DNA of 64,000 nucleotides from Bordetella sp. LUAb4 (GTDB lineage Bacteria; Pseudomonadota; Gammaproteobacteria; Burkholderiales; Burkholderiaceae_B): contig NZ_JAHPZX010000004.1 in NCBI RefSeq assembly GCF_021325795.1, positions 682,001 through 746,000 of the forward strand, given 5' to 3'. Both the position numbers and the translations under genes were made by a program. Positions 25,498-34,111 of this stretch are shown in pieces (position 1 is the first letter of the stretch; each line of letters begins with the position of its first letter). Below the pieces are notes generated by a model. It saw only the letters and a program-made list of their open reading frames with translations. It was not told the DNA's origin and searched no databases.

Positions 25498-26652
25498 ATG
25501 CGCCGCTACATCTTCCTCATCCGTATCATCTTCGTCGGGGTCCTGGCCCATGCTTACGTCGGGGCCCGCCTGATCCCCGATGCGCCGATCAGCCCGGCCG
25601 CGCAATGGGGCGCCGTGGGTTTCCTGCTGCTGTCCTGCCTGGTGATCCCGGCCGGCTTTCTCAGCCGCCGCCTGCCCCGCCGCCTTTCAGAAGGCTTCGG
25701 CTGGATAGGCCTGCTGCTGATGGGGTATTTCTCGTCGCTATTCGTCCTGACCTTGCTGCGCGACCTGCTGCTGCTGGCCATTTGGGTGGCCGGCGCGGTG
25801 AGCGGCCGCGCCCTGCCCGGCGCCGGCACGCTGGCCGAGACCGCCATCGCGGTGCCCTTGCTGGCGCTGTGCAGCAGCCTGATCGGCCTGTACAACGCGC
25901 GGCGGCGGGCCCCGGTGCGGTCGGTGGACGTGCCGATCGCGGGGCTACCCGCCGGGCTGCAAGGTTTCACGATTGCCCAGATCACCGATGTGCACGTGGG
26001 TCCGACCATCAAGGGCCGCTACGTCGATGCCATCGTCGATGCCGTCAACGCCCTGCAGGCTGACCTCATCGCCGTCACTGGCGACGTGGTGGACGGCAGC
26101 GTGGCGCGTCTGTCGGCCCATACCCAGCCGCTGGGCCGCCTGCAGGCCCGGCATGGGGCTTACCTGGTAACCGGCAACCACGAGTATTACTCCGGCGCCG
26201 ACGCGTGGGTGGCGGAATTCGAGCGCCTGGGTTTGAACGTGTTGCTGAATCGCCATGTGGTCATCGACCACGCGGGGGCGCGGCTGGTGGTCGCTGGCGT
26301 GACCGATTACGGTGCCGGTGCCTACGATCCGGATCAGCAAAGCGACCCGGCCAAGGCGCTGGCCGGCGCGCCGGCTGACGTCGTCGTGCGCATTCTGTTG
26401 GCGCATCAGCCGCGGACGGCTTTTGCCGCGGAGCCGGCGGGCTACACGCTGCAGTTGTCCGGCCATACGCATGGCGGCCAATTCCTGCCGTGGAATTTCT
26501 TCGTGCGTTTGCAGCAGCCCTTCACCGCAGGGTTGCGGCGCCTGGGTCGTCTATGGGTCTATACCAGCCGCGGCACCGGTTATTGGGGCCCACCCAAACG
26601 GGTCGGCGCGCCCTCGGAGATTACGCATATCCGGTTGGTGGCGGCGCGCTGA
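25498..26652 (+). CDS. Membrane-anchored metallophosphoesterase (YkuE-like)
   Basis: A 384-residue protein with four predicted helices in the first 135 residues, then a calcineurin-like phosphoesterase domain. Metal ligands are seen in QITDVHVGP (D-x-H), VTGDVVDG (GDxxD), LVTGNHEYYSG (GNHE), LLAHQP and LSGHTHGGQF (GHTH). Relatives include YkuE-type phosphoesterases acting on cell-envelope phosphodiesters. It is divergent from the DedA gene and ends before a hairpin array. Confidence 0.9.
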   Translation: MRRYIFLIRIIFVGVLAHAYVGARLIPDAPISPAAQWGAVGFLLLSCLVIPAGFLSRRLPRRLSEGFGWIGLLLMGYFSSLFVLTLLRDLLLLAIWVAGAVSGRALPGAGTLAETAIAVPLLALCSSLIGLYNARRRAPVRSVDVPIAGLPAGLQGFTIAQITDVHVGPTIKGRYVDAIVDAVNALQADLIAVTGDVVDGSVARLSAHTQPLGRLQARHGAYLVTGNHEYYSGADAWVAEFERLGLNVLLNRHVVIDHAGARLVVAGVTDYGAGAYDPDQQSDPAKALAGAPADVVVRILLAHQPRTAFAAEPAGYTLQLSGHTHGGQFLPWNFFVRLQQPFTAGLRRLGRLWVYTSRGTGYWGPPKRVGAPSEITHIRLVAAR

Positions 26653-26703
26653 CGCGGCGCCGCCGGATTGCTTCTTTCCTCGCCGTGATGCTTGTTTACT
26701 ACT

Positions 26704-26810
26704 GCTCTTCTTTTTAGAAAAGAAGAGCGCCAAGAAAAGGGAGACTCTCTTCTTTTAAAAAGAAGAGAAGAAATTTCTTTCCTGTTGCGCGCTTCTTTTT
26801 TGGAAAGAAG
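26704..26810. terminator. Three related CTCTTCTTTT hairpins
   Basis: Hairpin 1 (26704-26728) has 11-bp arms GCTCTTCTTTT and AAAAGAAGAGC. Hairpin 2 (26747-26767) repeats CTCTTCTTTT/AAAAGAAGAG. Hairpin 3 (26792-26810) has CTTCTTT/AAAGAAG. All share the same pyrimidine/purine arm and sit in an AT-rich gap between two converging genes. They probably act as a bidirectional terminator that has been duplicated. Confidence 0.65.
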
Positions 26811-26819
26811 AGAAGGAAG

Positions 26820-28139
26820 TCAGTCCGCCTCTCCACCAGGCGTGGTGGGTAAATGCAGCCGGCCGGTGTGGTAGTCGTACCCGTAGACTTCCCCGTACCG
26901 CCCCCACTCCACCGCCACCTTGAGCACCCGTTCAGCCTCGTCCGGCTTGAGGAATTCCTCCAGCATGTCGAGGAATTGCCGTTCCGGCAGCTCGCCCGTG
27001 CTTTCCTGCTCCAGCGAATGGCGGATGTTGGCCGCCAGGGGGATGCGTGCCAGCAATTGGCGGCCGAACAGTTCCTGGCGTTCCTGCTGGTCGGCGGCAG
27101 CATAGTGGCGCCCATCGGCGGTCAGGAGGATGTCGCCATGCTCGACCAGCGCCAGGCCCAAGAGGCCCAGCGCCTCGTAGGCGGGGAACAAATCTTCGTC
27201 CGGCAAGCCGGCTTCCTCGGCCAGGCGCGGCAAATCGGCACGGCCGTTGAGCGGCGGTTCGGCCAGCAGCTCCAGCACTTCTTCCATGCGGCCCACGTTG
27301 GCATCGGGCAGGCGATAGCCATGATGCACTTCTGGTTCCGGCGCGCCCGCCGCGGTGACCGGCACCGGACGCGCGGTCATCAGGCCGTAGACCTGGTCCA
27401 CCAACGCGCGCACTTCCGCCGAATCGGCATTACGGGGTCGCGGCAGATGCACGCGTATCTCATCACGCACCCGGCCCGGATCGCTGGCGAATATCAGGAT
27501 GCGGTCGGCCATCATCACCGCTTCCTCGATGTTGTGCGACACCACCAGAATGCCGCGCGTGCTGATGCGGCGTTCGTCCCACAGATCCAGCATGTCGTCA
27601 CGCAACGTCTCGCCCGTCAGCACGTCCAACGCGGAAAACGCTTCGTCCATCAGCAGCACGTCGGGATCGGTGGCCAGCGCGCGCGCAATCCCCACCCGCT
27701 GGCGCATGCCGCCCGACAATTCGCGCGGCAAGGCACCGCCGAACCCCGCCAGGCCTATCAGTTCCAGCGCAGCCTCGGCGCGCTGCTCGCGTTCGGCCAG
27801 GGACACGCCCTGCGCCTCCAGGCCCAGGGCGACGTTCTGGCGCACGGTCAGCCACGGGAACAAGGCGAAGGACTGGAACACCATCGCCACGCCCGACGCC
27901 GGCCCGTACAGAGGCTGGCCACGATAGCTCACCTGCCCCTGATCGGCCGGAATCAGCCCGGCCATGATGCGCAGCAGCGTCGACTTGCCCGAGCCGGATT
28001 TACCCAGCAAGGCGACGATTTCGCCGTCGCGCAACTGGAAGTCGACGTCCTCCAGCACCGAACGATTGGTGCCGTCGGCGGTCTGGAACATCTTGCTGAC
28101 CCCGTTCAGGTCCAGCAGGAAACTGGCTTTGCCGTTCAT
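26820..28139 (-). CDS. ABC transporter ATPase with C-terminal AAA-associated domain
   Basis: A 439-residue NitT/TauT-type ATPase. Walker A is GKSGSGKSTLLR, the signature LSGGMRQRVGIARALA, Walker B VLLMDEAFSALD, and the switch His lies in LVVSHNIEEAV. After the ATPase (about 260) the protein carries an extra domain (AAA-associated C-terminal, about 285-420) seen in a subset of nitrate/sulfonate-like transporters. Its start lies 15 bases after the permease stop, so the two form an operon. No solute-binding protein gene is next to them. Confidence 0.9.
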   Translation of the reverse strand: MNGKASFLLDLNGVSKMFQTADGTNRSVLEDVDFQLRDGEIVALLGKSGSGKSTLLRIMAGLIPADQGQVSYRGQPLYGPASGVAMVFQSFALFPWLTVRQNVALGLEAQGVSLAEREQRAEAALELIGLAGFGGALPRELSGGMRQRVGIARALATDPDVLLMDEAFSALDVLTGETLRDDMLDLWDERRISTRGILVVSHNIEEAVMMADRILIFASDPGRVRDEIRVHLPRPRNADSAEVRALVDQVYGLMTARPVPVTAAGAPEPEVHHGYRLPDANVGRMEEVLELLAEPPLNGRADLPRLAEEAGLPDEDLFPAYEALGLLGLALVEHGDILLTADGRHYAAADQQERQELFGRQLLARIPLAANIRHSLEQESTGELPERQFLDMLEEFLKPDEAERVLKVAVEWGRYGEVYGYDYHTGRLHLPTTPGGEAD

Positions 28140-28154
28140 CGCCCTACTCCTTCT

Positions 28155-29885
28155 CTATCGGCTCCACTTCTCGGCCTGCAAATACAGCCGCCGCCAGAAG
28201 TACCGGTTCAGCCCCATCACGAAAATACACATCACGCCGATACCCAGCGCGATGCGCGGGAAGTCGCCCTTCTGCGTCATCTCCGCGATATAGCCGCCCA
28301 GGCCGGTGGCCGTCAGCGTGGTCTTGCCCCAGGTGACCACCTCGGACACGATGCTGGCGTTCCACGATCCGCCGCTGGCCGTGATGGCACCGGTGACGAA
28401 GCTGGGGAACACCGCCGGCAGATAAAAGCGCTTCCACTTCAGCCAGCCCTTCAGGCCCAGGTTGTCGGCGGCATAGCGCAATTCGCTGGGAATGGTGCTG
28501 GCCCCGGCCACTACGTTGAAGAGGATGTACCACTGCGTGCCGAAAATCATCAAGGGGCTGAGCCACACTTCCGGATTCAGGTCGAAGGCGACGATGGCCA
28601 CCACCGCCAGCGGAAACAGCAGATTCGACGGGAACGCGGCCAGCAGCTGGGCCAGCGCCTGGATGCGCTGCGACAGGCGCGGACGCAGGCCGATCATGAT
28701 GCCCAGCGGCACCCAGACCACCGACGCCAGCGCGATCAGCACCATCACTCGGACCAGCGTGATGCCGCCCAGGCCCAGCACGCGCAGGGCTTCGGACCAG
28801 CCCACCTCGGCATGCACGAACACGCCCAGGCGCCAAACGGCGATCAAGGCCAGCGCGGTCAGGAAAGCATCGACCATGCGTTCGCGCAAAGGATTCACGG
28901 CGCGCACGCGCGCGCGCACCGATGTGCCGTCATAGCCGCGGCGGAACCAGCCCAGGGCGCGCTCGCCGCGATGCGCCAGGTTCAGCGACAGCGCCCGCGT
29001 CAGCCTGCCGCGGCGCAGAAGATCCAGCACCCAGGACTGCTGGGCGGTGTTGCTCTGCGTGTCCTCGAAGCGGAACTTGTCGGCCCAGGCCAGCAGCGGC
29101 CGGAAGAAAAGCTGGTCGTACAGCAAGATGCCGAAGGCCATGGCGATGATGGCGTAGAAGATGGCATGCAGGTTCTGCTGGTCGATGGCCGACGCGATAT
29201 ACGAGCCGATACCGGGCAGCATGATGTCCTGGTTGGACACGGTGATGGCTTCGGACGCCACCACGAAGAACCAGCCGCCCGACATGGACAGCATCATGTT
29301 CCACAACAGCGCCGGGGTGGCGTAAGGCAGCTCCAGGCGCCAGAAGCGCTGCCAGCCGCTCAGGCGGAAGACGCGGGCGGCTTCGTTCAGCTCCGAGGGC
29401 ACGGTGCGGATGGACTGGTACAGGCTTAGCGCCATGTTCCAGGCTTGTGAAGTAAAGATGGCGAAGATGGCCGCGCACTCCACGCCCAGCAGGCTGCCGG
29501 GGAATAGCGCGATGAAGCCCGTCACGGTGATCGACAGAAAACCCAGGATGGGGATGGACTGCAGGATGTCCACCATCGGCACCAGGATTTTCTCGGCGGT
29601 GCGCGACTTTGAAGCCACCGCCGCGAAAATGAAGCTGAACACCAGCGACACGCCCAGCGCGATGAACATGCGCAGCGTGGTCCGCAACAGGTAATAAGGC
29701 AGGTAGCTGGGATCCAGCGATATCGGCAACTGCTGGCCGACGGAATATGGCGTGGCCATTTCCTTGGCGCCGAAGGCCAATAGCACCAGGAACCCCAGGA
29801 CCAGGGGCAACAGTAGCCAATCCCAACGATTGGGACGGGTGCCAGGTAGGCGCTCCAGGCGCCGGATATCGAAGAATGGGTGCAT
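28155..29885 (-). CDS. ABC transporter permease, two permease domains fused
   Basis: A 576-residue membrane protein made of two BPD_transp_1 units. The first covers about 20-280 with EAA motif ELNEAARVFRLSGWQRFWRLELP-like sequence near 185; the second covers about 320-570 with ELRYAADNLGLKGWLKWKRF near 490. Such fused permeases pair with the extended ATPase downstream. The ligand could be an anion of the nitrate/sulfonate/taurine class, but with no receptor nearby this is only a family guess. Confidence 0.9.
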   Translation of the reverse strand: MHPFFDIRRLERLPGTRPNRWDWLLLPLVLGFLVLLAFGAKEMATPYSVGQQLPISLDPSYLPYYLLRTTLRMFIALGVSLVFSFIFAAVASKSRTAEKILVPMVDILQSIPILGFLSITVTGFIALFPGSLLGVECAAIFAIFTSQAWNMALSLYQSIRTVPSELNEAARVFRLSGWQRFWRLELPYATPALLWNMMLSMSGGWFFVVASEAITVSNQDIMLPGIGSYIASAIDQQNLHAIFYAIIAMAFGILLYDQLFFRPLLAWADKFRFEDTQSNTAQQSWVLDLLRRGRLTRALSLNLAHRGERALGWFRRGYDGTSVRARVRAVNPLRERMVDAFLTALALIAVWRLGVFVHAEVGWSEALRVLGLGGITLVRVMVLIALASVVWVPLGIMIGLRPRLSQRIQALAQLLAAFPSNLLFPLAVVAIVAFDLNPEVWLSPLMIFGTQWYILFNVVAGASTIPSELRYAADNLGLKGWLKWKRFYLPAVFPSFVTGAITASGGSWNASIVSEVVTWGKTTLTATGLGGYIAEMTQKGDFPRIALGIGVMCIFVMGLNRYFWRRLYLQAEKWSR

Positions 29886-30031
29886 GCCGGAGCGTCCGCG
29901 TAAACCCTAGGGCGAGCGCAAGGTAGCACGGTGACGGCATCAACGTCCAGACCAAAAAACGCGTCGTCGCACGCATGCGGCTAATGCGCCACGCAGGCTC
30001 GTCCCTCGCGCTACCAAATTCAAAAGCGCGC

Positions 30032-30073
30032 GCTTGAAAACAGCCTGAATGGCAGCTTGAACGGGCCTGAATG
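30032..30073. repeat. Imperfect 20-base direct repeat upstream of MFS gene
   Basis: GCTTGAA-N4/5-CCTGAATG occurs at 30032-30051 and 30055-30073, 23 bases apart. The two lie in the 302-base divergent gap between the ABC permease and an MFS transporter, where no gene is visible. Two turns of helix between copies would suit a regulator binding on one face; the regulator is unknown. Confidence 0.45.
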
Positions 30074-30187
30074 CAGGGTTCGAGGCACCAGCATTCAGGA
30101 TTTTGCCGAATACGCTTATACGCGGCGTGGCAAGGGTTTTGGTATACGATTCCAGCCTTCAATTTGACGTTTTATTCACTCCCCCCA

Positions 30188-31438
30188 ATGGCCAGTACGC
30201 CAGAAACAGATAACGCCGACGCGCCTTTGGTCACGCGGCCGGCCTTCGCGCATTTCCTTCTTTCCCGCTTCGGCGCCTCGCTCGCCTATCAGATGGTGTC
30301 GGTGGCCGTCGGCTGGCAGATCTACTCGCTTACCGGCAGTGCCATGGACCTGGGCCTGATCGGCCTGGCGCAGTTCCTGCCCATGCTGCTGCTGACGCTG
30401 GTGGTGGGCCATGTGGCCGACCGCTATGACCGCCGCAAGATCCTGGCGGTGACGCTGACCATCGAAACCTTGTCGGCCGCCGTACTGTCGGTCGTATCGT
30501 TGGCGGGCGAAGCGAACCACTACATCGTCTACGCCTGCATCATCGCGATGAGCGCGTCGCGCGCGTTCGAATCGCCGACCATGCCCACCCTGATCCCGGC
30601 GGTCGTGCCGCGCGTCCTGATCCCGCGCGCCACCGCCGTGTCGGCGTCATCCAATCAGATCGCGCAGATTGCCGGACCGGCCTTGGGTGGGGTCGGCTAT
30701 GCCCTGGGCGCGGGCTGGATTTATGCGCTGACCGCTGCTTGCTACTTCGTCGCCTTGCTCTCCATGCTGACGCTGAAGATCGAGGGCCAGCCTTCGCGCA
30801 AGGAACCGACCACCTGGCGCTCGCTGTTCGCCGGCTTCACGTTTATCGCCAGCCGCCGCATCCTGCTCGGCACGCTGACGCTCGACCTGTTCGCCGTGCT
30901 GCTGGGCGGCGCCACCGCCCTGCTCCCCATCTACGCCAAGGACATCCTGCATGCGGGCCCCTGGGCGCTGGGCATGCTGCGGGCAGCGCCGGCCTTGGGG
31001 GCGGTCGGCATGGCGCTGGTGCTGGGACGCAAGAACCTGACGGGCAATATCGGCATGACGCTGTTCGGCGCCTTGTTCGCCTTCGGTATCGCCACCGTCG
31101 TATTCGGCATGTCCACGTCGATACCGGTTTCCATCATTGCCTTGATGGTGCTGGGCGCGGCCGACTCCATCAGCGTGGTGGTGCGCTCGTCCCTGGTGCA
31201 GTTGAATACGCCCAACGAAATGCTGGGACGAGTCAGCGCCATCAATATGCTGTTCATCGGCACGTCCAACCAGATGGGCGAGTTCCGCGCCGGCGTCATG
31301 GCATCCATGACCGGGGCCGTGCCGGCGGTAGTGCTGGGCGGCGTCGGCACCATCGCGGTCGCGGCGCTGTGGATGTGGTGGTATCCGGAGCTGCGCCGCC
31401 TGCGCTCATTGCATAACGTCACGCCGGAGTCGGGCTGA
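30188..31438 (+). CDS. MFS transporter (DHA3/EntS-like)
   Basis: A 416-residue major-facilitator protein with twelve predicted helices. The N-terminal motif FGASLAYQMVSVAVGWQIYSLT and the loop GHVADRYDRRKIL (motif A) are typical of the DHA3 drug/siderophore exporter branch. ATG 30188 starts at the normal family position; the frame is open upstream to 30071. There is no strong ribosome site. Substrate unknown. Confidence 0.88.
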   Translation: MASTPETDNADAPLVTRPAFAHFLLSRFGASLAYQMVSVAVGWQIYSLTGSAMDLGLIGLAQFLPMLLLTLVVGHVADRYDRRKILAVTLTIETLSAAVLSVVSLAGEANHYIVYACIIAMSASRAFESPTMPTLIPAVVPRVLIPRATAVSASSNQIAQIAGPALGGVGYALGAGWIYALTAACYFVALLSMLTLKIEGQPSRKEPTTWRSLFAGFTFIASRRILLGTLTLDLFAVLLGGATALLPIYAKDILHAGPWALGMLRAAPALGAVGMALVLGRKNLTGNIGMTLFGALFAFGIATVVFGMSTSIPVSIIALMVLGAADSISVVVRSSLVQLNTPNEMLGRVSAINMLFIGTSNQMGEFRAGVMASMTGAVPAVVLGGVGTIAVAALWMWWYPELRRLRSLHNVTPESG

Positions 31439-31551
31439 AGTTCCGCTCAGCTCGGTATTTTCTTGATGGTTGCGGTGACCAGGGAGTCTGGTGAGGGTGG
31501 CGGCAAGCTCGGCGGTTTCTTATCCGGCACGGTCTTCAAGCGTCCGGACCG

Positions 31552-31579
31552 GGAACCTGTTGGGGGCGCCCGACACATA
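31552..31579 (+). promoter_or_regulatory. HrpL/BtrS-type ECF promoter box (best match)
   Basis: GGAACC, 15 bases, then ACACATA: ten of eleven fixed positions of GGAACC-N15/16-CCACNNA. It ends 33 bases before the ATG of the small orphan gene at 31613. This is the closest match of the four boxes seen in the window. Confidence 0.5.
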
Positions 31580-31612
31580 CGTCACCCTTTAGCCACTTAA
31601 TGGACTTATGCA

Positions 31613-31981
31613 ATGGCAAATATCATGAAAACCAATTCGACCGTCGACTACATCGCGGCGCAAGACGCCGCCGCGACGGCGCAAGCTCCCACCTCGACCG
31701 GTGGCTTGAACGACCATATCGCCTGTGTCGGCGTGGGTGTGGTGGACAAGGAGACGGGCGAAAAGGATTACGATCTTTTGCAGCTCTGCGCATTTGGCGC
31801 GGATCCGACCGTTGCCGCCAACGTCACTGCCCTGTACAAGGCCGGCAAACACAGTGCCGCGGTGGAGGCGTTCGGCGCCATGGTGCTGCACGAAGTCGAA
31901 GGCGAGGGAGCCAACAAGACATTCGCGGATTTGAACAAAGGCCGTATGCTTAAATTCCTGCGCACCGAACACTTCGCATGA
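31613..31981 (+). CDS. Small Ala-rich orphan protein under an HrpL-like box
   Basis: I do not recognise this 122-residue protein. The first 30 residues are polar, Ala/Thr/Ser-rich and look disordered (KTNSTVDYIAAQDAAATAQA). The rest looks compact: HIACVGVGVVDKETGEKDYDLLQ-like sequence, then helices with AALYKAG-type and EAFGAMVLHEVEG sequence. There is no signal peptide, membrane segment or known motif. An in-frame ATG at 31625 is an alternative start. Size and predicted promoter would suit a small type III substrate, chaperone or regulator; none of these is shown. Confidence 0.6.
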   Translation: MANIMKTNSTVDYIAAQDAAATAQAPTSTGGLNDHIACVGVGVVDKETGEKDYDLLQLCAFGADPTVAANVTALYKAGKHSAAVEAFGAMVLHEVEGEGANKTFADLNKGRMLKFLRTEHFA

Positions 31982-32100
31982 ATTGAATGACGGCACTCGC
32001 AGGCGCAAGACCTTCATGCGCGACGGCGGTTGATCAAGGCAGCCGTCGTACATCAGGGCCGGGGGCCTGCGTTCTTTGTTGGATAGGACGACTCTTTGAT

Positions 32101-32481
32101 ATGACCGACCGCATTTTTGCCCTGCTGGGCGCACTGAATATGTTCATTGCCGTGGGCACTGGCGCTTTTGGCGCGCACGGCTTGAAGGCAAGGCTGAGCG
32201 CGGAGATGCTGGCGGTCTGGCAGACGGCGGTTACTTACCAGATGGCGCATGCCCTGGGCTTGCTGGCCATCGCCGCCCTGATGCCGCGTTTCGGGTCGTC
32301 CTTGCTCACAACCGGCGGCTGGCTCATGTTCTTCGGCATCGTGCTATTCAGCGGCAGCCTGTACGTCCTGGCGCTGACCAATGTCCGCTGGCTGGGCGCC
32401 ATCACCCCCATAGGCGGCTTGGGCTTCCTGGCCGGCTGGCTGCTGGTGGCCCTGGCAGCCTGGCGAGGGCCTACGGTCTGA
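32101..32481 (+). CDS. DUF423 family membrane protein
   Basis: The 126-residue product has four predicted helices and the family signature LGALNMFIAVGTGAFGAHGL, then YQMAHALGLLAIA, LFSGSLYVLAL and TPIGGLGFLAGW. It resembles YgdD. Function of the family is unknown. ATG 32101 gives the usual family start. It stands between the small orphan and a convergent MFS gene. Confidence 0.92.
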   Translation: MTDRIFALLGALNMFIAVGTGAFGAHGLKARLSAEMLAVWQTAVTYQMAHALGLLAIAALMPRFGSSLLTTGGWLMFFGIVLFSGSLYVLALTNVRWLGAITPIGGLGFLAGWLLVALAAWRGPTV

Positions 32482-32579
32482 TAAAAGGGCCGTCGCCGCT
32501 GGCTCTGGCACCCCAACCCGCTTCCAGCCAGCCCCTCGTTTGGAAAACAACCCGGCGGGGCAAACTGCCCAGCCTACGC

Positions 32580-33851
32580 TTACGATGTGCGCCCCTGCGC
32601 CACGACGTCGCGGTCAGGGTTGGTGACGAGATAAAGGCGGACACTCAGGACCACGGATACCAATAGAAGGGTGCCAAGCAGGCCGACCACGCCGCTCCAA
32701 CCGGCCCACTCCCAACATTTGCCGCCGACCGAACCCAGCACGCTGGACCCCAGGTAATACGCCAGCAGGTAGAGCGACGCGGCCTGCGCTTTATAGCCAC
32801 GCGCCAATCGGCCGACCCAGCCGCTGGCTACCGAATGCGCCGCGAAGAAGCCGAAAGTCAGCACCACCACGCCGGCCACCATGACGACCAGGTTGGCCGC
32901 CAACGTCAGCAGCAATCCCACCAGCATCGTCGCCACGCCCGTACACAGCATCGCGCCGCGACCATAGCGGTCGGCCAGCCGGCCGAACAGCGCCGACGCG
33001 AAAATGCCCACGACATACACCGTGAAGATCGCGCTGATCAAGGTCTGGCTGAGCAGATAAGGCGGCGCCATCAGGCGAAAGCCCGCATAGTTGTAGACGG
33101 TGACGAAGCCGCCCATCAACAGAAAGGCCAGCGCGAACAGGGACAGCAGGTTGGGATCGACCAGATGCGTGGCGAAACCTTGCCGCGCCGCTGCCCAACC
33201 ACCGCCCTTCTGCGGCTTGAAGTGACGCGAGGCCGGCAGCGCGAGCACGAACAGCACCGCCGCCAACACGCCCACCACGCCAACCACGACCAGCGCCACG
33301 CGCCAGTCGCTATGGTCCGCCACCAGGCCGGTGATGACCCGCCCCATCATGCCGCCGAAGGCGCTGCCGCCGATATACAGGCCCATGGCGAAGCCCAGAT
33401 CCGAAGACGACACTTCTTCGGCCAGATACGCCATGGCCACGGCGGGCACGCCGCCCAGCACCAGGCCTTGCAAAGCCCGCACGGCCAGCAGCGCGTGCCA
33501 GTCCGGCGTGGCGGCCACGGCCAGCGTCAGCACGCCGGAGGCGAACAAGGATGCCGCCATGACGGCCTTGCGCGGCAGGCGGCTGGACCAGAAGCCGACC
33601 AGGAAGATCGCCAACGCCAGCAGGCCCGTGGTCAGCGACAGCGACAGGCTGCTCTGCGCGGGCGACACCTGGAAATGCTCGGCGAACAGCGGCAATAGCG
33701 GCTGCACGCAATACATCAGGGAAAAGGTCGAAAAACCAGCGGCGAACAAGGCCCAGTTGGCCCGCCGGAAGGCGGAGGTGCCACGCTGTAGATAAGGGGA
33801 TGCCGCAGTGGAACCGTGGGGGGAATTTTGGGGGGGAGTTTCAGAAGACAT
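32580..33851 (-). CDS. MFS transporter (YnfM-like)
   Basis: A 423-residue major-facilitator protein with twelve predicted helices; YCVQPLLPLFAEHFQVSPAQ is typical of the YnfM/arabinose-efflux-like branch. Motif A appears in the second half as FGRLADRYGRGAML. A Ser/Pro/Gln-rich 25-residue N-terminus precedes the first helix. Substrate unknown. No regulator is attached directly. Confidence 0.88.
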   Translation of the reverse strand: MSSETPPQNSPHGSTAASPYLQRGTSAFRRANWALFAAGFSTFSLMYCVQPLLPLFAEHFQVSPAQSSLSLSLTTGLLALAIFLVGFWSSRLPRKAVMAASLFASGVLTLAVAATPDWHALLAVRALQGLVLGGVPAVAMAYLAEEVSSSDLGFAMGLYIGGSAFGGMMGRVITGLVADHSDWRVALVVVGVVGVLAAVLFVLALPASRHFKPQKGGGWAAARQGFATHLVDPNLLSLFALAFLLMGGFVTVYNYAGFRLMAPPYLLSQTLISAIFTVYVVGIFASALFGRLADRYGRGAMLCTGVATMLVGLLLTLAANLVVMVAGVVVLTFGFFAAHSVASGWVGRLARGYKAQAASLYLLAYYLGSSVLGSVGGKCWEWAGWSGVVGLLGTLLLVSVVLSVRLYLVTNPDRDVVAQGRTS

Positions 33852-34111
33852 AGTGGGGACGGCTGGGCACTACGCCACCGGCGATGCGGCTCATGGCCGC
33901 GCGGCCGGGGATGCTGCTCATGTGGATTGGATCAGGAATTGCTCGGAACAGGCATGACGGTAGTCCTATGCGTATCATCTGTCCAATCCTGGCCTGACGC
34001 CGCCACTCGCCACCACCCGCCACCGTTCGCCCGCGCAAGCGGCGCGCGCTGCCGTCACGGCCATGATCCAAGCGGCCGGCGCCTGGAGCCGCCCGAGCTT
34101 CAGCCTATGCC

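Noticed and set aside
24322-25605. Longer DedA-rhodanese protein starting at 25605
   Set aside because: The first about 100 residues overlap the divergent metallophosphoesterase gene and resemble no DedA sequence; GTG 25293 fits the family.
26853-29429. Open frame of 858 codons on the + strand
   Set aside because: It lies opposite two clear ABC-transporter genes, is rich in His, Gln, Arg and Gly as expected for an antisense frame in GC-rich DNA, and shows no family motif.
33945-33967. Another GGAACA sequence upstream of LysR/MFS genes
   Set aside because: No CAC-NN-A half follows at 15 or 16 bases, so it does not fit the HrpL-like box.
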